Assembly: GCA_003260075.1 (NCBI GenBank)
Contig: QLIY01000086.1
Span: 186,001 to 250,000, forward strand
Source of the DNA: Phallusia mammillata
Taxonomy: Eukaryota; Chordata; Ascidiacea; Phlebobranchia; Ascidiidae
Direction of reading: 5' to 3'
DNA: 64,000 nt
Positions 51,801 through 63,800 of the stretch are shown in pieces. The notes beneath the pieces were generated by a model. It searched no databases, was not told the DNA's origin, and saw only the letters and a list, made by a program, of their open reading frames with translations. The stretch's first letter is position 1. The number at the start of each line of letters is the position of its first letter. The position numbers were made by a program, and so were the translations under genes.

Positions 51801-54800
51801 AAGCTGGCGAAAGTCGACCTGATCAGACCATGCCTGTCGCTCCGAGACAGAAACTTGTGCCACCAACAATTGAAATTGATGTGAAGACTCTTGAGGGACT
51901 GACAGTCCGCGCTGGTAGCACTCTTCGCATCCCTGCTAAGATCCGTGGCGTTCCAGCACCAACCGCCCAATGGAGCACTGCTGACGGCAACGTTATTGTT
52001 TCCGATGAGCGTGTTGTTGCCAGCGGTGATGTTCAATCTACGCTCTTGACAATCAAAGATGCACGAAGGACCGACACACAGGAGTACGGTTTGACTGTTA
52101 AGAACGACGCCGGTACAAAATCTGCTGGAGTCTACGTAACAGTACTCGACAAACCAGGAGTGCCAATTGGTCCAATGAACATTCTTGAGATGACTCCAGA
52201 GTACGCTGTAATTCAATGGATCCCACCAAAAGACGACGGTGGCTCGCCTATCACTAACTACGTTGTCGAGAAGAAGGACACGTCCAAGCAGACTTGGGGC
52301 GTGGTGAGCTCCAAGGGTACTCGTACCAAATGTAAGGTGCCACGCCTTATACAAGGCAAGGAATATCTTTTCCGGGTGCGCGCCGAGAACAAACACGGCA
52401 TCAGCGATGCTCTTGAATCAAAACCAGAGGTCGCCAAGCACACTTTCGACGTTCCAGAGGCTCCAGGTATGCCACGAGTTTGTGAGATGACAGAAACAAG
52501 CTGCTCTCTTCACTGGGAAGCGCCAAAGAGCGACGGCGGCAGTCCTATCACAGGGTTCATTGTCGAACGCCTGGAAAAGGAATCTGGCAAGTGGACGAAG
52601 ATCACACACGACCCGTTGTTAGGCTTTACAATGCGAGCTAAAGGATTGTTTGAAGGAAAGGAATATTCCTTCCGTGTTATGGCTGAGAACTATGCTGGCA
52701 TGAGCAAACCTTCTGAGCAATCACCATTCGTGAAAGCAATGAGGCCAATGACTGCACCGGGTGCACCTATTAATCCCAAGGTGTCAGACCACGACCGCTC
52801 TTCTGCAATCTTGACTTGGAATAAACCACTTAAAGATGGCGGCTCTGAGATCATCGGCTACTTCGTTGAATGTATTCAAGTCGACTTAAAGAACGCCGAT
52901 ACATCGGAAGAATCTTGGGCTCGCATCAATAAGGAACCGATTGACAAGTGCACATTCCGTGCCCCTGGACTCAAGGAAAACAGCAAATACCGATTCCGAG
53001 TCTTGGCAATCAACGAGGTGGACGAAGGTGAAGCAAGAGAGGTACCCGACCCAACGATTATTAAGGACATCATTGAAGAGCCACAGATTGACTTGGATGC
53101 CTACATGATGAGCAAGGTTATGTTCAGAGTAGGACAAACTGTCAAGCTTAGCGCAAGAGTGCGTGGTCGCCCAGAACCAGAAATCGAATGGCTGAAGGAC
53201 GGGGCAGCAATCACTAGCGACCGATCAAACATCAACCGAACAGCCATCGGAACTGATTTGACGGTGAAAGAGTCAGAGAGGTCTGACAGCGGCTCTTACA
53301 TGCTGAAAGCCAAAAACGTAGCCGGTGAAAAGTTCGTAAAGATTGCTGTCAACGTTTTGGACAAACCCGAAGCTTGCCGCAATCTGAAAATCAGCTACAT
53401 CACAAAGAAATCGTGTGTTGTCACATGGGATCAACCGGAAGATGACGGCGGTACCGACATTGTCAACTACATTTTGGAGATTAAGGAGCCGACGTTGCCA
53501 GGATTTTCCTCTTTGGGCTGGACTATAGTCAGCTCAGAGGGAACAAAGAAAATGGTCAAAACGTCTATCGTTGAAAACCACGAATATTTCTTCCGTGTCT
53601 CTGCTGAAAACAAATGCGGTGTTGGTCCTGCTGTTGAGCTTGAGCAACCCATATTGGCTGCTGACCCATTCCAAGTTTCGCAAGCGCCCAAAGATCTCAA
53701 GGTTGCCACCACTGGCATTGACTTTGTTGCTTTAGAATGGGTAAAACCTGATTGGAACGGAGGAAGTCCTATTACCGGATACCAGATTGTCATCATGAAG
53801 CGTGGCACCAAAGAATGGAAGGACTTTAACACAGAGAGTACAGACTGCAAATACACAGTTACTGAACTTGAGGAAGGCGCTCAATACAGATTCGGAATTA
53901 TGGCCTGCAACAAAGCTGGCAAAAGCCAAGTTTGCGTTACATCTGACTATGTTACAGTTTGCGAAGACGTTCTGACTCCGAAAGTTGAGATCACGACGGC
54001 CATGACAAAGGGTGAGATCCTTGTCCGTGCCACAACTGATATCGTGATTAACGCAACAATGAGTGGAAGACCAACTCCTGAGGTGACTTGGAAGCTTGGC
54101 GATGTCGATCTTTACAAAGTTGCCAGGTCCAGCATCAAAACAACTGAAGATGGAACCAGGATTACCATATCTAACGCAACTCGCGCAGATTGTGGCCAGT
54201 ACGAGTTAACTGCTGTTAACAAGGCTGGTAGCACCAGTGTCACAGCTAAAGTGAACGTACTTGACAAACCAGGACAATGCGTTGGACCGATTAAGATCCT
54301 TTCATTGAACAAGGACCGATGCACAGTTGCTTGGGAGCCTCCAGCAGACAATGGAGGTTGTGAGATCTCCAACTACATGCTGGAGAAATGTGAAACAAGC
54401 CGAATGGTTTGGTCAGTCGTTACTGGCTCAGTAACAGCCTGCACATACCCAGTTCCGCGACTGCTCGAAGGTAACGAATACATCTTCAGAGTGAAAGCAG
54501 AAAACAAATTGGGCACCGGCCCCGGGCTAGAATCATCTCCTGTCGTTGCCAAGAGTCCGTACAGCAAACCTGGCCCACCCTTGTCGCCCCAGATTACTAA
54601 AGTGGGCAAGGACTGTGCTATGGTAACTTGGAAGGTTCCAGAATCCGATGGAGGTCGTGAAATCAGCGGCTACTACGTTGAGAAGCGTGAAAAAAAGGGT
54701 GTGCGATGGTCGCCATGTAACATGAAGGCAACATCCGACAAACGTTTGAATGCCATTGGTCTATCCAACGGGTATGACTACCAATTCAGGGTGCTTGCAG

Positions 54801-57800
54801 AAAACGAGATTGGAATCGGCGAAGCAAGCGAACCGACAAAGATGGTCACAATCAAAGAGCCAATCGAGGTACCAGGACCACCATCAAATCCAAAAGTCAT
54901 TGATACGAGCAAAAACTCAGTCACTTTGCAATGGGGTGCTCCAGCCTACGACGGTGGATCGAGGATCATCGGTTATGTTGTTGAGTCGAGTGTTGAGGGT
55001 TTGGAGGACTGGAGGAAATGCAACGTTGGCGTTAGCACTCCTCGCAAGACCGAGTTTGTCGTGACTGGCTTGCGACCTGAACAGACATACGTGTTCCGTG
55101 TTGCAGCATTGAACGAGGTTGGACAAGGCAAGCATGAAGATGTTTGTGGCGCAGTCCAGCCGAAAGAGATCCTTGAAGAGCCTGATATCATTTTGGACGC
55201 TGACATGAGAAAGAACCTCGAAATCAAAGCTGGATCAACTCTGCATTTGTTAGCCAATATAACAGGAAGACCAACTCCATCCGCAAAGTGGTCTAAACAA
55301 GGTGCTACTTTGTCCAGGCGGGCAGATGTTGACATAACCGATTTGAAGACAAAGGTTACTATTCCCGATGCCACCAGGGATGACGCCGGCAAATACAGTC
55401 TTACTGTCACTAACCCCAAGGGTTCGAAGACCGTTAACATAAACGTGAAAGTAATGGACTCACCAGGCCCGGTTGGAAACATTCTAGTCAAGGATGTGAC
55501 AGTTGGGTCCGCGCAGGTTTCATGGTCACCACCAGACGTTGATGGCGGATCTGAAATCATCAACTATATTGTTGAGAAGAAAGAGGCTGACAAAAAGACC
55601 TGGTCTGTGTCCACCACTGAATGCGCTAAGACCGCGTTCCGTGTAACCAAGTTGATCGAGGGCAAAGACTATTACTTCAGAATCAAGGCTGAAAACAAGT
55701 ACGGAGTTGGTGTGCCAGCAGAATCTTCAAAACCTGTAAGGGCAAGACACCCGATCTCCGAGCCCGGTCCAGTCAACAAGCTGAAAGTAACCGACATCAC
55801 CAAGTCATCAGTTACACTGACATGGAAAAAGCCGGACCACACCGGCGGAAGTCGCATCACTGGTTATATTATCTCATATCAGGGTGAAGGCTCAACCAAC
55901 TGGGTTGAATACAGAACTGTAACTGATACAACAGTTACAGTTGTAAATCTCGCCACCAAGAAGTATCAGTTCCAAGTCAAGGCATGCAATGAGGAGCTCG
56001 AAGGCCCTGAAAGAGAAACGGATGTTGTAGACGTAAAAGAACCAGCAGAGTCCCCGAAAATTACTCTACCCAAAGAGGTCAAGACCCGAGCAGGAACCAA
56101 ACTGTTTGTTGAGGCATCAGTGACTGGCAAACCACATGCAATTACTTACTGGATGCGCAAGGAATCCGAGCTTGCCGAAAGTGAGAAGATTCTCATACAG
56201 AAGACTCCCTCGGGTGTGACCTTAACGCTTCCCAAATCGGAACGTGCTGACTCAGGCGAATACACTCTCCGTGCCGAGAACCAACATGGCAAGAAACAAG
56301 CAACAGTCAAGGTTGAGATCTTGGACAAGCCTACGCAGCCTGTTGGACCCGTTGAGTTCAAGGATCTTAATGTGGACACAGTTACACTAGTATGGAGTCC
56401 ACCTGAAGACGATGGCGGCTGCCCAATCACCAACTATATCGTTGAGCAGTCAGAAGCTGGTCATCCCGGATTCAAGACAATCAGCAGTACGGTAACCAGA
56501 ACCACTCTGCGCGTCGGCAAATTGACCAAGGATTGCGAGTACGTCTTCCGCATTAAGGCTGAGAACAAGTGCGGTATTAGCGATGTTTTGTCTTCTGCTC
56601 TGGTGAAGACAAAGTATCCATTCGATCCACCAAGTGAACCACGTAACTTGACCGTTGTCAAAATCGGAAAGGAGTCAGTGACCCTTTCTTGGGAAGTGCC
56701 GGAGTCGGATGGAGGAAATCCAGTCCGTGGCTATAATCTTGAGAAGAAGGAGATTAACAGCTTGTTGTGGACTCCAATGAACAAGCACTTGGTTAAGAGA
56801 CGGGAAATCGTCGACAACACTTTACTTGAGGGTATTGAATACCAGTTCAGGGCACAGGCATCAAACACTGCTGGCACAAGTCCGTTCTGCAAACCGACCG
56901 AACCTGCTTTGGCTCGCGATCCATGCGATGCCCCTGGCAAACCCGAAGTGGTAGATGTTACTGACCGTACAGTTGAACTTGGATGGGCTACGCCACGAAG
57001 CGACGGAGGCTCCAAAATTGTTGGGTACATTATCGAAAAGCAGAAACTGCCCGGCGACAAATGGGTACGCCACTTTACCACCCGTGGTCCCGAAGCAAAT
57101 GCAATCCTTGAAAACTTGGAGGAAGGTGAAAGATACCTCTTCCGAGTGTTGGCAAAAACCGCTGTGGTTACTTCAAAGCCTTCGGATGCCACAGAAGCGG
57201 TCCTGGTGAGACAAGCCATTGTTTCACCAGGTGTGGTGCTTAATGCAGCATGCAAAGACTTGTTGGAGGTACGCGCAGGACAGGACATTATGATCGAAGC
57301 GGCGATCGTCGGCAAACCAAAGCCCACCGTCGTTTGGTCCAAGGGTACAGAACAGATCAAGAGCACAAGCGATGGTGCTATTGTTGCTGAAACTGTACTT
57401 AACAAATCTACATTGATCATCCGTTCATGCAAGCGATCAGATGCTGGTAGTTACGTCATTACTCTTGAGAACTCCAGCGGCACTACATCTGCAACCGCCA
57501 AGGTTCGAGTTTTGGATGTCCCAGGTGTCCCTCAAGGCCCTGCCAAGTTCTCCAACGTCCTTGCCGATCGCTTGAAACTCTCCTGGAGCGCTCCATTGGA
57601 AGATGGCGGCGCACCCATTACCAACTACGTCATTGAACGTCGGGAGACGTCACGACCCACGTGGGCAATGGTCAGCGGTAGCACTCAGCCAACTGAACTT
57701 AGTGTTAGCAAACTGATCCAAAACCACGAATACGAGTTCCGCATATCTGCAGAAAACAAATACGGCATTGGCCTGCCACTTGTCACAGATCCTGTTGTGG

Positions 57801-60800
57801 CAAAGAATCCATACACCGTACCTGATGCCCCTGAACCGCCAGTGATAACCAACCCACACAAGGATGGCATGACCGTCTCCTGGAAGTCGCCTTCTGAAGA
57901 CGGTGGCAAACCGATCAGTGGTTACTACTTGGAAAAGCGGGAAACCAAAGCTGTTCAGTGGTCAAAGGTGAACAGACGCCCGGTGTCAGATCGTTCTATC
58001 AAGGTCACTGGTCTTTGCGAGAGAGTCGAATACGAATTCCGTGTCGCAGCTGAGAACGTTGCTGGTGTTGGTACTCCAAGTGTGCCATCACAGCCAGCCA
58101 CTGCTGCGGATCCAAAGTATCCTCCCGGCCCACCAGCTTTCCCTAAATGTGTTGACACTACACGAAGCAGCGTAGATCTGATTTGGGGTAAACCTGCTTA
58201 CGATGGAGACAGTCCAATCACCGGCTACATCATCGAGATGGCAAATCCAGAAAGTCCAGACAAATACGAACGTGTTGCTACAACACACATCACAAAGCAC
58301 ACTGTAACAGCATTGGGTGAAGGAAGAGAATACAAATTCCGCGTCAAGGCTACCAATGCTATTGGAGATTCCGAAGCAAGCGAGGTGCAAGGCACAGTCA
58401 TTCCCAAGGATATCCTTGAGCCACCGACCATTGACCTCGATGCAATGCTCACTAAAGCTTTGGTGATCAGAGCAGGCAACAATATCCGCCTTTATTGTAC
58501 GTTGAAGGGAAGACCTGCTCCACGTGTCAGCTGGTCAAAGCTTGATGGCGAACTGTCGATCAACCGAGTTGAAATTAAGAACTCAGATTGGGACAGTTTG
58601 CTACAAGTGCCCAACTGTAACCGCGACGACTCCGGTAAATACATGATCACACTTGAAAACACCAGCGGCGTAAAATCAGCTACAGTGAGTGTGCGAGTAC
58701 AAGACTCTCCGGGAGCACCAGGACCCATAGTCTTCAAGGAGGTTACTCTTGAGACTGCTGCTTTGGGTTGGGAAGCGCCATTAAATGACGGTGGATCCGC
58801 AGTTACCAACTACATTGTTGAAAAACGCGAGTCCACCAGAAAGGCTTGGGCTACTGTGACAACTCAATGCTCAAGGTGCTCTTGGACAGTAAACAAGCTA
58901 GAAGCTGGCAAGAGCTACTTCTTCCGCGTTATGGCTGAGAACGAGTTTGGAATTGGCGTCCCGTACGAAACTCCAGAACCAGTAAAGGCCACACAAGAGC
59001 CCGGACCCGTCCAACGTCTTGAAGTTTCTGGTACCACCAAGAATACCGCAACGCTTTGCTGGCATAAACCAACTCATGATGGTGGCAGTCGCCTTAGTGG
59101 CTACGTTGTAGAAATGGCTCCAAAGGATACTGATGACTACGAGGAGATTGCCGAAGTCAAGGTCCTCAGCTACAAGGTGAGTTTCATACATGTTTACGAC
59201 AAAATTATATTCATTATGATTCTGACAAGTAACATGATAATAATACCACAGATTACCGGCCTTAAAGAAGGCAAGGACTACACAGTCCGCGTTTGTGCCA
59301 AGAACGAGGCTGGAGTCGGACAACCAAGAGAGAGAAACCTTACCGCCAAGGATCAGGTATGTCTTGTACAGCCATATTTGGATTGCGAATTTTGTTATCT
59401 AACAACACTGTTTCCCCCAGACTGTGGATCCAAGCTTTGACTTGAGTGAACTTCCGACATTAACGTTCCAAGCTCGTGAAGGTACTCCAGGCAAACTAAA
59501 GATCCCAGTACAGGGTGTTCCTCGTCCGGAGGTTAAGTGGAGCAAAGATGAGGAGGATCTTAAATTGGACACTCGTGTCACTGTTGAAGAGACTCCAATC
59601 TCTCAGATTCTTATCATTAAGGAGGTCCGCCGTGAGGATGCTGGTATGATTATCTTTAGATAATTAAGAACTTACATGAAAGATTGTGAAACTAATTGTG
59701 CTGCTTTTAGGAAAATACACGCTTACTGCAACAAATGTTGCTGGCAAAAAGGTAGCCAACATTAAGGTGTTGGTTGTGGGTAAACCAGGACCTGCTTGCG
59801 GTCCTTTGGACATAACAGACTTGACTTCTGAGAGCGCCACGCTTACCTGGAAGGCACCAAAGAACAATGGAGGTATGCATTTAGGCAGAATCTAATCCCT
59901 TACTACGTTAAACTATTATAACACTTGGATTAAATCACCAGGTTCCGACATTACAAACTATATTGTGGAGAAGCGGGACGCCAAGGCAGGCACATGGGCA
60001 CTGGTGACATCATCAATCGCCCGGCCTACGTGCAGAGCCAGCGGTTTAATCGGCGGCAACGAATACACATTCAGGGTGATGGCCGAAAACCGATTCGGAG
60101 TCAGCTCGCCACTGCTTTCTGAGACAGTTGTAGCGAAATATCCTTTCAGTAAGTCCCGCTCCAAACTTGTCATAGTTACTACAGTAATAGGTGTATGTAA
60201 AAACTTCCAAACTGTTTTTATAGATGTTCCCTATGCACCGGCCGCTCCAGAGGTGATCAGCTGCAAACGGGATTCAATGATGGTTGAGTGGAAGCCACCA
60301 CGCAAAGACGGTGGTTCACCTGTTACCGGCTACATCGTCGAGATCAAGGAACGCAACTCTATTCTGTGGAAGTCGCTTGGCAAGAGCCATTCGACAGACT
60401 ACCGAGCAACCGGCTTGAATGAAGGCTTAGAGTACCAGATCCGCGTCTACGCCATCAACCAAGCTGGACAGTCTGAGGCTTCCGAACCGTCCACCGCCCG
60501 GCTAGCCTTGGATCCAGTTGGTAAGTATAACCTATAGCTATAGTACGGCCAATGCAAGAATCAATAGTAAAAAATTGTGTTATTTTGCAGAACCACCATC
60601 GCGACCAATCGTGTACGACTCGACGAACGAGAGCATCTCGATCCGTTGGGAGGCGCCGAAGTTCGACGGCGGACATCGTATTGTCGGCTATGACGTTGAA
60701 AGGCGAAACCTGCCGGCGAAGAACTGGATCAAATGCAACGTCGGAAAAATCAGTTCTACAGATTACACAGTACATTATAGCTCACCAATTAAGATGTGTT

Positions 60801-63800
60801 AAAGCCGTTGACCAGGAGTTATAACATCTTCTGTGCTTGTAGGTCACTGGTTTGATGCCAGGCAGTCGTTACGATTTCCAAGTGCGGGCCAAGAACACAG
60901 CAGGATCAATTTCTGAGCCATCAGAAAATACTGGACCAATCGTTTGCAAGGAGGATTACGGTCAGTATCAGTTTTCAAACACCAATTTTCTCCGATATAA
61001 CGGTTTAATATAACTGATGCTACTAATTACAGAACCAGCCGATGTATCCTTGGACGTGGCTCTTCTTGAGGGTCTGATCGTTCGTGCTGGAGAGGATGTG
61101 CAACTTCACGCCGTAACTGATGGAAAACCAGTTCCCAAAGGTAAATAGTAACGCATTACATGTTAAATGTGGATTTTCAACAACTCGTGATACATAACCA
61201 CCTACTTGTTTCCAGTTACTTGGTCACACAAGGACAAAGAGTTGCGGGAGACTGACAGCATTAAGATTGAACGCACCATCGCACAGGCGACTCTTACAAT
61301 AAAGGATATCAAGTTGGCCAGTAGTGGCGAGTACACCGTTACTGCAGCAAACCACTACGGATCTAAATCGGCGACTTGCAAAGTCCAAGTCCTTGGTAAA
61401 TGCATCAACACATGTAGTTTGTTTAAAGTTTTAAAAACATATTCCAATCTGACTGTTGTGCGTACAGACAAACCAGGCCAAGTGACAGGGCCTGTGAAGA
61501 TTGTCGGCATGACAGCAAGCAAATGCAAATTGACTTGGTCTCCACCAGCCCAAAATGGAGGCAGCACCATCACAAACTACGTTGTTGAGAAACGCGAGAC
61601 CAGTCGCCTGTTGTGGACCTCGGTAAGTGGCTCAAAAGATTAACTTATCTCCTCAGATAAGCATTGCTATATTTCTCTACGTCTTGGCCTTGGTTGAAAA
61701 CATGCTTCGTCATTTGTGATAGGTTGGCGACGCGGGAATGCATTGTGATATCAACTGCACAAAACTGGTCGCGGGTAACCAGTACGTCTTCCGAGTATCG
61801 GCACAAAACAAATATGGAGTCGGGCCACCGTTGGAGTCAGCAGCAGCAGTGTGCAAGAATCCGTTCGGTAAGTCTGCTTTCAAAACATTGTTTGTTTCTT
61901 GTGCCTCAAGAGATTTTGCTAAATTGTTTAATGTGATTTCGTAATGCAGACGCACCAGGAAAACCAGGAAAGCCACAAGCCACCAAGTCAACAAAGAACA
62001 CCATTACTATTACCTGGGATAGACCAGAGTCGGATGGTGGAAATGAAATCATCGGATACCACTTGGAACGGCATCACAAAAAGGGACTCAAATGGATTCG
62101 GTGGGTTTTACAAAAGTTAGCAAAAGTGTAAATGAATCGAAATTAAATATTGCGCACTTTTGGTCACATCATTGTTGGTCACAACATCTAATCGCAAGAA
62201 TATGTTTTTTCAGCTGCAACCAGGAACCCATCCGCGAGAACAGACATCGTGTGTGTGGCCTAACCGAAGGCTACGAATACGAGTTCCGCGTCTCAGCAGA
62301 GAACAAGGGTGGAATTGGGCCAACAAGCGATGAATCTGGCTTCTTCGCGGCGCGAGATCCAATCTGTAAGTTTTAACTGATCACAGCCGATCACTGAGCC
62401 TTCTATACAGGCCCTGTGTTATTGCGGTGTAGCGGTGTGAAGTGTTTTAGCTGATGGGAAGGTTATACCCACGAGAGTAACGCGTTGGAAGACGTATTTA
62501 GCCCAGCACGCGCAGATTCAATCACTTAGCGACGTGACAGTTCGAAGTGCAGAGGCTGTGCTACGCCAGAATTGGCGGGCGCATATTGTGAGACTTATTC
62601 CCTGCACGGAGGCATGAGCAGTTGTGTAAGTTACAGCGCAGAGCAACAGAGAGTCGTGAACATACAAAATGTAAAGACGGTTAAAACCTTAGCGCATGAT
62701 GTGATCGAAAAGCACAAGGATATAGAATCGCGCCGACAAAGATGGAATCAAGTATTGGAAGAATCGGAATTATCGTTAGAGCGACTGGAAGCTGATGTTT
62801 TACAGCAAGCCCTGCTGGGAAAAAAGCACGGTGCGCGTTTGTTTAGCCGAAACTTTGCATCAAACTTGGAAGGGAATAGGGTGTCTGAGAAGCGCGAAGT
62901 TGTCTCTCGCAAGTCAAGATCGTTGAGTAGGATAGAGATCCATCATCAAACGGAAGAAGATCACATAAAGCAGAGAAGTTTTTCTACTGATCGAAGGTCG
63001 AGATCTTTGAAGAGAGAAAATCTCCAATACGATGGACAACAGACTAGTATAACCGATGTAACAATTGAAGACAGTAGACGATTAGCAGATGACAAAAGTT
63101 TCAAAAAAGACTTTAAAGACCTCAAACGGTCAATCGTAAGCCTCGATGAAGACATTGAGCGTATTAACGATGAGATTAAACTGCGCAATGATACATTCGG
63201 CACAATCTCGTTGAAACGAAAGTCTAGAAGTATGGCTGCGTTTCAAATAGTAGTTTGTGGGTTTAATCCCAACTTTTTTGTTAAGACGTTCCGGGTGCGC
63301 CAGGATGCCCAACAGTTACAGACACAACCAAGACTTCAATCAGTCTTGTCTGGTCGAAACCCACACACGATGGTGGGGCTCCGGTCACCGGATTTGTGGT
63401 CGAAATGGCCAAGGCCGAGTCTGATGATTTTGAAGTGGTTAGCGGCCTGAAACCAATTGTCATTGCAGAATACGTGGTCACGAATTTGTTGCCTGATCTC
63501 AAATACAAGTAAGGGTTTATGACAATAAACAATAACATACAAAACGGTTTCTGAAACACAAAGTTAATTATTTTGCACGGTCCAAACAGCTTTGTAAAGA
63601 CCAGAAATCTAATGTAACAGAGATCATCGGTTATGTAACACTGGTAATTGCTTTTCCAGGTTCCGAGTTCGCGCTGTCAACTATGCCGGTCAATCTGATG
63701 CCAGCAAAGAAAGCGAAGCAACCAGTCCGGTTGAAATTATTGAACCTCCGACATACGAGCTTGATGCAGATATGAAACAGAGTCTTACTGTGCGTGCAGG

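Noticed and set aside
62451-62617. A cassette exon spliced from 62365 to the acceptor at 62450, open for 55 codons
   Set aside because: The frame ends at TGA (62615-62617) before any usable donor, the length is within chance, and it overlaps the stronger ATG-led frame at 62614. It is kept only as possible leader sequence.
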